Shown: positions 1 through 10,170 of the stretch, piece after piece
Numbering within the stretch: the first letter of the stretch is position 1
Layout of the letters: every line of letters begins with the position of its first letter
Assembly (NCBI RefSeq): GCF_910592395.1
Contig: NC_088313.1
Location: 14,588,437-14,652,436, forward strand
Direction of reading: 5' to 3'
DNA length: 64,000 nucleotides
Source: Lineus longissimus
Lineage: Eukaryota > Nemertea > Pilidiophora > Heteronemertea > Lineidae
Translations under genes and position numbers: made by a program
The notes under the pieces: model-generated
Told to the model about the DNA's origin: nothing
Database searches by the model: none
Seen by the model: only the letters and a program-made list of their open reading frames with translations

Positions 1-525
1 AGGCCTGTCTAAACACGTTTCCTCTCATCTTACAGAACTCCAGATCCTGATGGGAACCCTTCTCTACCTGAAGCAATGCGTGTCTAAACACGTTTTCTCT
101 CATCTTACAGAACTCCAGATCCTGATGGGAACCCTTCTCTACCTGAAGCAAGGCCTGTCTAAACACGTTTTCTCTCATCTTACAGAACTCCAGATCCTGA
201 TGGGAACCCTTCTCTACCTGAAGCAATGCGTGTCTAAACACGTTTTCTCTATCTTACAGAACTCCAGATCCTGATGGGAACCCTTCTCTACCTGAAGCAA
301 GGCCTGTCTAAACACGTTTTCTCTCATCTTACAGAACTCCAGATCCTGATGGGAACCCTTCTCTACCTGAAGCAATGCGTGTCTAAACACGTTTTCTCTC
401 ATCTTACAGAACTCCAGACCCTGATGGGAACCCTTCTCTACCTGAAGCAAGGCCTGTCTAAACACGTTTTCTCTCAACTTACAGAACTCCAGATCCTGAT
501 GGGAAGCCTTCTCTACCTAAAGCAA
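1..525 (+). repeat. 75-bp tandem array carrying an RMND5 splice acceptor and exon start
   Basis: Seven acceptor-plus-exon-start units occur. The exon-like part follows a CTTACAG acceptor and starts at 36, 111, 186, 260, 335, 410 and 485, so the period is 75 bp except for one 74-bp step. Each unit holds a pyrimidine-rich acceptor and about 40 nt of exon encoding [14 protein letters not shown]. The last copy, at 485, runs on into the genuine exon and reads MGSLLYLKQ. Spacer sequence alternates between AGGCCTGTCT and ATGCGTGTCT, which makes a 150-bp higher-order repeat. The array runs off the left edge of the window. Confidence 0.97.
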
Positions 526-650
526 GGCATCCACAACAGTCCGTACTCCCACCTCCTGGACCCGATTCACTGGGCAGACATCTGTGACATTTTCACCAGA
601 GATGCTTGTTCACTCCTGGGTCTTTCTGTGGAGAGCCCATTGGCTGTCAG
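485..650 (+). CDS. RMND5: RMND5 exon (CRA/C-terminal linker segment)
   Basis: Acceptor CTTACAG at 478-484 and donor AG|GTATAA at 649-654. The exon enters in phase with AA of a split codon and leaves with AG, completed by T of the next exon to give Ser. It encodes [14 protein letters not shown] and the highly conserved [12 protein letters not shown] stretch. The same frame is open upstream through the repeat copies back to about 259, so upstream acceptors at 260, 335 and 410 would also give uninterrupted protein. Confidence 0.92.
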
Positions 651-2789
651 GTATAAACTGCCATCATTTTTAAAGGCCAACACTGTTCGTCAAAGATTTG
701 AAATTTGTAATTAAATTTGAAAATGACCAATCGCGTAAATACGTATACTATAAATTTCAACATTGCTGTTGTGTCCACAGATATGCAAATACCAACGTTA
801 TGATATATATATTAAAAGGGAACAACTTAATCATAATGTGATTGTTACATTTCAGTATCCGTGCTGGGTGCATGGCGCTCCCACCGCTACTGAACATCAA
901 GCAGGTCATGCAACAGAGACAATGCTCGGGGGTGTGGAGTGCCAAAGATGAGCTACCCGTAAGTACAGTGCCAGACGGGGTCGTCGAAGTTGCATCCTCT
1001 TGCATATGGCTCGTTGCAAGCATAAAAGGCTTACACTCCTTAAAAATATTGATACTTCCTTTCCGAGTACTGGGTAATGGAAAACGTTCAATTCTGTTGC
1101 AGTATTTTAAATTTTTGTTGGCTTGTTTCAGGTGGAAATTGACCTCGGTTCCGAGTGTCGGTATCACTCCGTTTTTGCTTGCCCCATCCTCCGCCAGCAG
1201 AGCACCGAGAACAATCCACCTGTACGCCTTCTCTGCGGTCATGTGATCTCGCGCGACGCCCTAAACAAACTAGCGAATGGAAACAAGTAAGAGTTTTATG
1301 TGCTGTGTTAGATTTGAGGCCTCGCTAACCTAAGACATCGTCTTGTAAAGAGCCCGAAAGTAGAATGTCCTATTGACATCACGTGTATTTTCTCTTGCAA
1401 GTGGATTAAAGCCTATCGACCGGCCTGAAAGGTGTTTCGCGGGGGTCAATGTTGCCCTGATGACCGTCTGATAAGACAGCAGAGCAATGGCAATTTTGGC
1501 CTAGGTGTGAGCGGGCTTTGTTTTTGAGAATAGACCCTGTAGTGGGCAAGACCTGAATTCTTTTTAACAGCGAGGAAAGGGGCAAAATAACGTCATGTAT
1601 ATTGTCAGCGGCTTCCGTGCTGGTGGTTTGGTCCCTTGTTTGACGTGCTTGTCGTATGTGTGTGGAATTTCTTGCAGGCCCTGTTCCATTGGAGTCGAAA
1701 AATCCTGGATGAGAAAATCGACACCCACCCATTTTCGCCCAATATGTCGTTAGCTATTCCTTCTCAGGGGTAGGCCTAAGGTGTTTAGACAGGTCATTCT
1801 ATTCCACGTCACTAAAAGGACTAACTTGTACAAAACGTGCGTTCAAAAATCTAAAAATTGGACATGAATTTGAAAATTGAAAAACAACACATTGCTCTCC
1901 TTCTATAATATTTGATAATCAATAATTTTATCTCAGGCCAACCCCTATTCGTTGCCTTGTTGTATGCTTCTACAGTTCCAATCAAAATTGACATCCTAAA
2001 CATGCGTGGGTTTGTGAAATGTGTGCAGTATGCAATCTACGAACTACCATGCGTGTATAGTGTTTTTCATATGTTCTGGCCAAAGGTACTTAGTTGAATT
2101 CGGGAAAGTAGCCAGATCACCTTTTCTGAAAGATAGTGGTGCTGCACAACATTAGATTATCCTCAGGGTTTGCCTAACTCATTCTCTTTCACAGTGTCTA
2201 CTAAAGCCGGTCTACTATGACCCCGGTGTCCTGGCCCAGAGCTGTGTAACATTACTACTATTGACCAGTGACCAGAGGTCAGTCAAATACCTTTGACTGG
2301 AGCTGTAGTTATTGTATGTGTATAGTTGTTTCCAGTGAGGAACTGACATATCTATGAAACCAAGAATAAATTAAGATTTACCTTTACTTGTTCTTGACGA
2401 AATCCAAGTCTTTCTACAAAAAAATATGAGAGCCATTCAGATACGCCTGTTGCAATTTCCTTTTGGGAAGGGGGATCTTTTCGAGTTCAAAATGTTCAAT
2501 TTGGGTCAGTTGTGTCATCTCCTCATTGTTTTTCTGCATCACCCCATTGTTATCAGCCACCTTTCCTATTGTTGAATGTGATCATTATCTTATTGTTATC
2601 CCGTCTGCCTCTTCTGTTTCAGGTTGAAGTGCCCCTACTGTCCATTGCAGCAGACATCTACCAGTGCACGGACGATCGTGTTCTGAACCGCCATGTTGTA
2701 ACATGTGGTTCTCCGTTTTTTTCAGGCTTAAATGTCCATACTGTCCGGTGGAGCAATCTCCAGCCAGTGCAAGGACTATATACTTCTGA
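485..2789 (+). CDS. RMND5: RMND5 (CTLH/GID E3 ligase RING subunit), 3' part of gene
   Basis: Four coding exons, 485-650, 856-958, 1132-1286 and either 2623-2686 or 2726-2789, join in frame across GT-AG introns and encode about the last 161 residues of an RMND5/Gid2 protein. The 5' exons lie left of the window. RMND5 proteins pair with MAEA as the catalytic RING-like heterodimer of the CTLH (GID) ubiquitin ligase. The sequence shows the conserved block [20 protein letters not shown], then [15 protein letters not shown], then the degenerate [28 protein letters not shown] and KCPYCP. The ending ARTIYF* or ARTIVF* matches the family C-terminus. Identification rests on family knowledge and is firm. 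The unusual points are the repeated acceptor in front of the first exon and the two alternative last exons. Confidence 0.93.
668..808 (+). repeat. Dispersed repeat family 1 (GGCC/GTTCGT type), RMND5 intron copy
   Basis: The copy shows AAAGGCC, then CTGTTCGTCAAA, an AT-rich AAATTTGTAATTAAATTTG stretch, CGCGTAAATACGTAT, AATTTCAACATTGC and ACAGATATGCAAATAC. The same ordered blocks recur near 3745-4017, 7000-7158, 28515-28746 and 41042-41205, and in decayed form near 32220-32352 and 46093-46170. No coding capacity; probably a non-autonomous element of about 250 bp. Confidence 0.7.
856..958 (+). CDS. RMND5: RMND5 exon (pre-RING)
   Basis: Acceptor TTACATTTCAG ends at 855 and donor GTAAGT begins at 959. 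Codons read [19 protein letters not shown] then [15 protein letters not shown], a block conserved just before the RING in RMND5 proteins. The exon finishes on a whole codon (CCC). Confidence 0.94.
1132..1286 (+). CDS. RMND5: RMND5 exon (first half of RING)
   Basis: Acceptor GGCTTGTTTCAG ends at 1131 and donor GTAAGA begins at 1287. It encodes [40 protein letters not shown] and [11 protein letters not shown], ending with AA of a Lys codon completed by G of either terminal exon. The CGH and CPIL motifs belong to the atypical RMND5 RING. Confidence 0.95.
1412..1560 (+). repeat. Dispersed repeat family 9 copy in RMND5 last intron
   Basis: Blocks CCTATCGACC, GTTTCGCGGGGGTC, ATTTTGGCCTAGG and GGGCTTTGTTT match in order a copy at about 40640-40815 (TTGGCCTATCAACCCC, TTCCTCGGGGTCG, TTTAGGCCTAGGCGC). 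A shorter copy lies near 48650-48720. Confidence 0.55.
2623..2686 (+). CDS. RMND5: RMND5 terminal exon, alternative copy 1
   Basis: Acceptor CTGTTTCAG ends at 2622. After the shared G the exon reads [20 protein letters not shown] and a TGA at 2684-2686. It has the same phase and the same 20-codon length as the second copy starting 103 nt downstream. KCPYCP carries the last RING cysteines. PLQQTSTS differs from the usual P-[VM]-EQSP of the family, so this copy is the diverged one. Confidence 0.85.
2726..2789 (+). CDS. RMND5: RMND5 terminal exon, alternative copy 2
   Basis: Acceptor CGTTTTTTTCAG ends at 2725, only 39 nt after the stop of copy 1. The exon reads [20 protein letters not shown] then TGA at 2787-2789. 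VEQSP and the IYF end fit the family better than copy 1, so this is probably the ancestral exon. The 39-nt gap is too short for an intron and copy 1 contains a stop, so the two copies can only be alternatives. Confidence 0.9.
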
Positions 2790-3130
2790 CATACGAGTAG
2801 CCTCCGGCGTCTCTGCTTGGAGACTTAACAAAGGAGGCTTTTCAGTCTGGAGATATGGACACAACCAAAGAAAACTCCAGCCAGTCTCTGCCTGGAGATT
2901 TGGGGTAAGGTGGAGGCATCTCCTGTGACAGAAAAGAACTGAAGCAAACTCCAGCCTGAATAAAGACAGTAATTCTGACATACTAGTGTGTAAATCTTCA
3001 CAGTCTCTGCCTGGAGAAATTACCCGACCCTGTCTGGAGATACAAACACAACCAAATCACTCTCCAGCCAGTGTAAAGACCTTGCCTCAGACATACTAGT
3101 CTGTTCATACCACAGTCTCTGCCTGGAGGT
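2755..3130 (+). repeat. Degenerate tandem copies of the RMND5 exon end in the 3' UTR
   Basis: The segment starting CTCCAGCCAGTGCAAGGACT and ending near TCTGACATAC in the terminal exon recurs in degenerate form from about 2950 and again from about 3062. Between copies, CAGTCTCTGCCTGGAGA occurs near 2882, 3001 and 3112 (and as CGTCTCTGCTTGGAGA near 2807). The array extends the exon duplication into the 3' UTR, without further KCPYCP codons. Confidence 0.75.
2959..2964 (+). promoter_or_regulatory. Polyadenylation signal AATAAA (RMND5 candidate)
   Basis: AATAAA lies 170 nt after the second terminal-exon stop, inside one of the degenerate 3' repeats. A second AATAAA at 3348-3353 is an alternative. 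Neither can be chosen without transcript ends. Confidence 0.4.
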
Positions 3131-4440
3131 TTGTGATAATGATTTAACGGAATTGGTGTTTTCAAATTTTAAACAGTTGAATTTGAGGTGTCTTTTGCAG
3201 GTCTGTTTACACTGTGCAGGGGGCAATTTTACACTTGGTCTGAAGAAAAATGTTCAAATATCATGCAAAAATATCATGAAAAAACCAGGGTGGAAATGCC
3301 TGATGTGTTAGGACATTGAAGTGTTGTGGTTCAGGACTTGTATTGTAAATAAATATTTAATTGTCGTTCACGCGAGAATTTTTTATGATGTCACCCTGTA
3401 GACTCAGTCTGCCACCTTGCCGAGAATCTTATCTTCAGGAGAAAACATCTTGGGGGTTTAATACTAATTCTTTCATTGGTGTCTTGAGAACCAATCATTA
3501 AAAAAGCATTACCTTATTGGAAGAATGAGGCAAAGCGAAGTGTGCAATAAGCTGAGAGCTGTGAGATGTTTGAAAATTTGTGACGGCAGTGTGATGTAAT
3601 CAGTTGTAAAAAAATCAGACAGGTTGTGATTAAATGGTAGACCTACGAGTGCAAAGTTCTTGGACCAGCTACTAGATGGCGCTGGAGGGTGTGATAAACA
3701 GTCAACATTGCATAAGTCAAGTCATCTGGGCGAGCAATTTTGATCCGAGTTTCGCAAAATTTGAAATGTGATTGACATTCAAATGCCATTCAGCAACATA
3801 AGTGGATCAGGGAAATAGAAATGCAGTTATACACAATGCCGTGGTGCAGTTATCATACATGCAAATTTGCTGAAACTTGGTATGGATAGTATTTGTATAG
3901 CTGTCTACACAGCGGCGCTGTTGAAATTTATACTCGATACGTATTTATGCAATGGGAAATTTTCAAATTCAATTACAAATTTCAAATTTTTAATGAACGG
4001 CGTTGGCCTTTAAAGAACTTTGCAACGTAACCTGAAACTTTGGTCGTGCGAAATTGCCTTTAACCATAACCAGTCTGAAAGATTTGGCTGTCATTATGGA
4101 AAAATGTTGTGTTGCGTCTTATTATCATATTAATCATGTTTTGAAATGAAATGTAATACACTGTATATAATTATTGCAGATGATTGAAATGTCAATTAAA
4201 TTGGTTGACCCAACATTAGGCCATGCTTAAAATATTGTTTGTTTGATGTGACCCTGCCTACCGGTAGAAAACACCCCCTACTCAAAAAATAAACAATCTG
4301 AGTCAAGAAAGAAGAAAATTGCAAGAAATATTGTTAGTTCTTTGCACTATCAGCTCACCTGTGAAGAGCTTATACAATACCTGATGTCCAAGTGTCGACT
4401 GTTATCAAGAGCACATTAGCAACTGCTAGGGCTAGCTTTC
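3131..4440. other. Intergenic, repeat-derived
   Basis: No convincing exon. About 3745-4017 is an inverted copy of dispersed family 1 (TGAAACTTGGTATGGATAG, GCTGTCTACACAGC, then ending GGCGTTGGCCTTTAAAG). The rest is AT-rich unique sequence. Confidence 0.6.
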
Positions 4441-5560
4441 CGAATAGTCCACACTGAATGGTTTATCTTCAGTATGAATCCCTCCTCAGATGACCACATC
4501 GCAAGAGTCCACACTGAATGGTTTATCTTCAGTATGAATCCCTCCTCAGATGACCACAATCTCAAGAGTCCACACTGAATGGTTTATCTTCAGTATGAAT
4601 CCCTCCTCAGATGACCACAATCACAAGAGTCGACACTGAATGGTTTATCTTCAGTATGAATCCCTGCTCAGATGACCACAATCACAAGAGTCCACATTGA
4701 ATGGTTTATCTTCCGTATCCCTTCTCAGATGACCACAATCACAAGAGTCCACAATGAATGGTTTATCTTCAGTATGAATCCCTCCTCAGATGACCACATC
4801 GCAAGAGTCCACACTGAATGGTTTATCTTCAGTATGAATCCCTCCTCAGATGACCACAATCACAAGAGTCGACACTGAATGGTTTATCTTCAGTATGAAT
4901 CCCTGCTCAGATGACCACAATCACAAGAGTCCACACTGAATGGTTTATCTTCCGTATCCCTTCTCAGATGACCACAATCACAAGAGTCCACAATGAATGG
5001 TTTATCTTCGGTATGAATCCCTCCTCAGATGACCACATCACAAGAGTCAACAATGAATGGTTTATCTTCAGTATGAATCCCTCCTCAGATGACCACAATC
5101 ACAAGAGTCCACACTGAATGGTTTATCTTCAGTATGAATCCCTCCTCAGATGACCACAATCACAAGAGTCCACACTGAATGGTTTATCTTCAGTATGAAT
5201 CCCTCCTCAGATGACCACAATCACAAGAGTCCACACTGAAGGGTTTGTCTTCAGTATGAATCCCTCCTCAGATGACCACAATCACAAGAGTCCTCACTGA
5301 AGGGTTTGTCTTCAGTATCCCTTCTCAGATGACCGCAATCACGAGTCCACACTGAATGGCTTATGTTCAGTATGAATCCCTCCCTCAGAGTACCACAACC
5401 GCAAGAGTCCTCACTGAATAGTTTATTTTCAATATACCACAATCCCTCCTCAGATGACCACAATCACAAGAGGCCACACTGAATGGTTTATCTCCAGTAT
5501 GAATCCCTCCCTCGGATGATCACAACCGCAAGAGTCAACACCCGATGGTTTATCTTCAGT
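4441..5560 (+). repeat. 60-61-bp minisatellite (about 18 units)
   Basis: The unit runs from GAGTCCACACTGAATGGTTT through ATCTTCAGTATGAATCCCTC to CTCAGATGACCACAATCACA. Most units are 60-61 bp. Several carry a shortened CTTCCGTATCCCTTCTCAG variant, and that variant plus its neighbours recurs, so larger blocks were duplicated too. The right end (5240-5560) is degenerate. ORFs across it on both strands are by-products of the repeat. Confidence 0.97.
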
Positions 5561-5740
5561 ATGTGTGTTGTCAGTACTTGTATGTTTTTCAATTGATGGA
5601 GGGGGAGGCTGTTGAGCTCGTATTTTCATGTGCTGTGGTAGGCCAAAATGTATCGATATATCTAATCTCGTCAGTGACTCTTATAGTCGTCATAGTGGTG
5701 GTACTCACGAAAAATCGAGACCAACACCACCAACAAGAGC

Positions 5741-5857
5741 TTTTTTTTACAGGTAGGTTCGTACCATTGTGTACATTGACAGCCAATCAGAGCTCAGTAA
5801 CTTCGCCTGACGTCTGTCAATGTACACAATGGTACGAACCTACCTGTAAAAAAAAAA
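5741..5857. mobile_element. Hairpin element with about 42-bp near-perfect terminal inverted repeats
   Basis: The left arm TTTTTACAGGTAGGTTCGTA then CCATTGTGTACATTGACAG (to 5782) is mirrored from 5814 by CTGTCAATGTACACAATGG and TACGAACCTACCTGTAAAAA, with a 31-bp loop. It has T-run and A-run tips and no coding capacity, which suggests a MITE. It lies between the two large minisatellites. Confidence 0.8.
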
Positions 5858-5884
5858 CTTGCGGCCCGCTCTGGACACTGGTCT

Positions 5885-6637
5885 GCTCTATAGGAGACAT
5901 GTTATGTGGCTTGCCTGCGCTCTAGGAGACGAGTCACAGGGATCACTCTTGATATTGGCTTGCTCTTTAGGAGACAAGTCCCAGGCCTCACTCTTGACGC
6001 TGGCCTGCTCTTTAGGAGACATATCACAGGGCTCACTCTTGACGCTGGCCTGCTCTTTAGGAGACATATCACAGGGCTCACTCTTGACAGTGGCCTACTC
6101 TTTAGGAGACATGTCACAGGGCTCACTCTTGACAGTGGCCTACTCTTTAGGAGACATGCCACAGGGCTCACTCTTGACGCTGGCCTGCTCTTTAGGAGAC
6201 ATGTCACAGGGCTCACTCCTGACAGTGGCCTGCTCTTTAGGAGACATTTCACAGGGCTCACTCTTGACAGTGGCCTACTCTTTAGGAGACATATCACAGG
6301 GCTCACTCTTGACAGTGGCCTGCTCTTTAGGAGACATATCACAGGGCTCACTCTTGACAGTGGCCTGCTCTTTAGGAGACATATCACGGGCTCACTCTTG
6401 ACAGTGGCCTACTCTTTAGGAGACATATCACAGGGCTCACTCTTGACAGTGGCCTACTCTTTAGGAGACATATCACAGGGCTCACTCTTGATATTGGCTT
6501 GCTTTTTAGGAGACGTATCACGGGCTCACTCTTGACAGTGGCCTACTCTTTAGGAGACATATCACAGGGCTCACTCTTGACAGTGGCATGCTCTTTAGGA
6601 GACATATCACATGGTTCACTTTTGACATTAGCCTGCT
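5885..6637 (+). repeat. 45-bp minisatellite (about 16 units)
   Basis: The unit is roughly GGGCTCACTCTTGACAGTGG, CCTACTCTTTAGGAGACATA, TCACA. Because 45 is a multiple of 3, long open frames appear on both strands (LTLDAGLLFRRHITG-type 15-residue repeats); two units lost 1 bp (near 6389 and 6524), which breaks them. I do not call a protein here. Confidence 0.96.
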
Positions 6638-6639
6638 AG

Positions 6640-9600
6640 GCGACAGAATGTACAGTTGAATTAACAAAATTGAATAGCCTTCTTGTTATGTTTCGATAAA
6701 AAAAACATTTTAAGGATGTAGTGATAGTTTTTTCATTACACTGCGAAGTGTATTTGTGTGAAACAGTTGTGTCATAGAGATGTAAGATTTTAACAATGAT
6801 CGGCGCAGACACGGCGCTCGGTGTGATCAGGTGACAGCACGACCGATCACGCACGAAATGGCGCCAACTTCGAACAGAATTTGTGAATTTATGTAGGTTT
6901 CTCGCCATATATCTATTTTCTCAGCCATGTGACCTTCCTCGGCGTCGCTCAGGCAAGGAAAATTCCTTTTTGTTTTGGAACGTTTTCTTGCAAATTTGGA
7001 CATTTGAAAAAGTATTTATAAAGTATATGCATATCTGTCTATACAACGGCATTGATGAAATTTATATTCAGGTCATATTTACACAATTTGTAAAATTTTC
7101 AAATTGAGGTGCAAATATCAATTTTTTAACGAACAGCGCAGGCCTAGGCCTTTAAGCACTCCTTCTGTCATTTCATACCTCTGTGGTAAAAACGTCTTCT
7201 CAAAATGCGTGTAATATACTGCATTGCAGAATGTCAGCATGGGTCTTTTATCGTTCAATCGCTCTATTGACATTGCGTAAAAGTCTGTTATTACAGATAA
7301 TGGGTAAGACAAGTCCTAGCGGGATTCCTCTCGATTTTTGGTCTCGCGCCGAGAGCGAGTAGCGGGCATAATCAATTCGTTTGAGTCAGGTGGCAGGTTT
7401 ATATCGAACAACTAATCACAAATTATAGGAATAAAAGACTAAGAAAAGGTAGGATGGATTTTACAAGTCTTCTTGGCAACTGATTTTTCTCAATACTGCT
7501 ATGGTCATGATTCGCTTTAAAGGCCTACACTGTTAGGGGCGTAGCTAGCTTTTTGGTCTTGGAGGGGCCAAATAACAACACTTTTTGAAATGTTTCGGCC
7601 AAAATCACGGACAAAAACACACTTTTTTGCGCGACTTCTGGGGGGGGGGGGGGGGGGATTTGGCTAGCTACGCCCCTAGCCGTTCGTTCAGAGATTCGAT
7701 ATTTGGTACGGTGAAAATTTTCAATGGATTTTCCTCATATGGAATAAATAAAGAAATATGAATACTTTTATAGAAACCCTTTCAAGCCATTATTTCCTGT
7801 TTGGATTTAAATTGGAGCAAAATGAGTTCCAGGTTTCACTCACTCACCTACACTACACTCTTCTACAAGAACCAGCACCATGCCATGTGCACTGACTGTC
7901 ATCTTATAAAATAAGCACTTTGGGATGGCGCTGGTTACTAGAATCAAAAATGTGTAGGATATGAGGACGCAAGAACTCTTCTCTCTCGACCTCTAACGCA
8001 TATAATGTATGGAAATGGGTTAATAACGGTAGTCTTGTTCTGCGTAAATATTGCTTTTTAGGCCTAGTATTTGATAAAGACCTCAAGAAAACGCCACAGT
8101 AATCAATTTAAGTATTGTAGTACGAAAAACCAACATTGATTTAGTTAAGTCAACAGCAAGTAACTGGTATGCATGCTATTACGATCCGCGCACGCCAAAC
8201 TTATGCCAAGGGCTGAGGTTTGTACATCAACGAGGCTTTGGGACCCGGGTCGTATGTTCTTTTATCGGGTTTGTCAACTCCGGGCAATAATATTTAAACT
8301 GGATTACCCGGTGTCAGTTAGATCAAATTAACGCGTTTGGTTTCTGTATGAATGGTTACGAAGCATGATATCGTCGTGATCTATTCGTAGGGTTGTTTGT
8401 ACCTACAGGTGGTGAACTGTGTCTATCCAAAATGGTGGTTCCTATTGCCAACCCTTAAAGTTGACGAGTCATATAATTTTTGTTTTTGTGTAAGGCCGAA
8501 GCCGAGCTCTCGGGAAGGACCGTGATGTGGATTTGTATTTTCTTCCGTACCCATTAACCCCCCCCCCCCCCCCCCGGCACGAATCGAAAGCGAAGCTTTC
8601 AGAGATCAGTATATGAACTATTCGGACTATAAAAAGCAGAACACGACTCAATCAGACCCACTCGGTGTTTTAAGAGTACTAAAGTAGAGATGACGCATAA
8701 AGTTGTTGCTCCAAATAGGTTTTCGTTTTTGTGTTGAAGTTCGCCGCGAAAAATATTTGACTTTGATGTTCCCGTTTACAAAATGTTTCAGATAAAGCAG
8801 CGAATACAGCATGGCGGCAGAGATAAGCGATATACAATGTGTATACATATTGAGAAGGAAAATAAAGTTCCTCTGCAGTCTGCTTTCGCCCCGAGGCGCT
8901 GAGGGCTGCACCACACAACTCACATGCCTGGTATCCAGATTGGCATCGTGTGACCTTGGAATACCTCCGCCCTAAACGCACATCCCGGGGAAAACATAAC
9001 TACTACTCTCTGTCGCTTGTTGCTGTCTTCATCTCGGTTTTTGGCTCCACCTCGAAGTTAAAAGAATTCAGGCCTAGCCAAATAAACGGTTAATTGTCTT
9101 TTAACAAAGCCGGCTTGCACCTAAGCCTAAATTCTCATTGTTCTACCGTGTCTCTTCAAAGGGTTATCAGGGCATATGTCGATAACATCGACCCTTAAGA
9201 AAGAGATTTAATGGGAGTCTATACGCCAAAACTGGCAAGGGTAAATAATGAAATGTTCGTAAAATGTTCTTTGGGATATTCAGAAATCACTGGCAATATA
9301 TCGAGAAACCTCATCCACAGTGTTATGGGGAGGGAGGGAGGGGAATAATTCCAAAGCCAGAGGAAATTATTCCGGCAATTCGAAAGAAGTCTCCCGTGTC
9401 CCCAATATCCTCTGTCCTCCCAAACAGCACACCGCCACGATTGTCAGCAGATATCACCACACGCCTAGAGACTTGCTGACATCATAAATTTTCCCTATTC
9501 TCGCAACTCATGTTATTTTCGAAAGTGAATTCTGTGGGACAGCATTATATCTATTGTAACTTAAAGTGGATTATATTATTATCCCTGTATACTTAAACCC

Positions 9601-9650
9601 GAAATGATTTTATAAAAGAGGACGACATTATTTTGTTGGGGGAAATTAAG
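6640..9650. other. Intergenic region with dispersed repeats and homopolymers
   Basis: Contains an inverted family-1 copy at about 7000-7158, a TIR element at 7534-7678 and an 18-C run at 8558-8575. The rest is AT-rich and I see no exon with splice sites and conserved protein. Confidence 0.5.
7534..7678. mobile_element. Short TIR element (family 6, GGGGCGTAGCTAGC ends)
   Basis: Perfect 16-bp terminal inverted repeats: TAGGGGCGTAGCTAGC at 7534-7549 and GCTAGCTACGCCCCTA at 7663-7678. A 17-19-base G run lies just inside the right end. About 145 bp, no coding capacity. Degenerate relatives sit near 21740-21905 and 46885-47032 (AGCTAGCTACGTCCCTG). Confidence 0.8.
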
Positions 9651-9654
9651 ATAA

Positions 9655-9875
9655 GGTGTACCACACTCTTAAAAATAAGGATTTTGCGCGTTTAGAAAAC
9701 CATAAAGGGTTTTTGGACCAACACAAATATGCACCCCCAGGGTAAATGAAAAAACCCTGAAGTTTTTTGCCCTTGTGAAAGTAGGTTTCCCTGAAAAGGT
9801 GCACATTATTGGTGTTGGCTGAAAAACTCAAAAAGGTTTTTAAGAACCTGAAAAACCTTTACTTTCAAGAGAGTA
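9655..9875. mobile_element. Inverted-repeat element (family 5, CACTCTTAAAAATAAGG ends)
   Basis: Starts CACACTCTTAAAAATAAGGA and ends GAAAAACCTTTACTTTCAAG followed by AGAGTAG. Internal blocks GGGTTTTTGGACCAACACA and TGGTGTTGGCTGAAAAAC are mutually inverted. Two relatives lie in P450 introns at about 61785-62040 and 62345-62515. Confidence 0.65.
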
Positions 9876-10170
9876 GACGGAATACATTGAACCCCGTCAT
9901 GCGAGTATGTTCTTTTCTATTGTCACCGTGTCGATATGGCACCTGTAACATATTCCATCGATGGTCCATCCATACGTGTTTCCAAACAAATTGATTTTTA
10001 TCCACTGCCTTCGATCCGTGAATTTCTACATTCCATTGTTTCATCGCACAATTCTTCTTTAATCTCGACCTTCTCCGTGAAAAACAACTCTTTACCAAGA
10101 TGATTAAATATGATCGGGATGAATCGATTCTTAATAGGGTCAGTCCCAATTTATAATTTGAGTATATCTG

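Noticed and set aside
1-525. CRISPR-like array
   Set aside because: Units are contiguous 75-bp copies with no unique spacers, in a eukaryotic gene.
50-714. Two long plus-strand ORFs of repeated [19 protein letters not shown] as a stand-alone repeat protein
   Set aside because: The array contains splice acceptors and the repeat unit is the start of an RMND5 exon; the open frame follows from the 75-bp (3n) period.
5859-6535. 180-209-codon ORFs on both strands of the 45-bp array
   Set aside because: A 3n period with no stop in the unit opens both strands at once; no start context, splice signal or domain.
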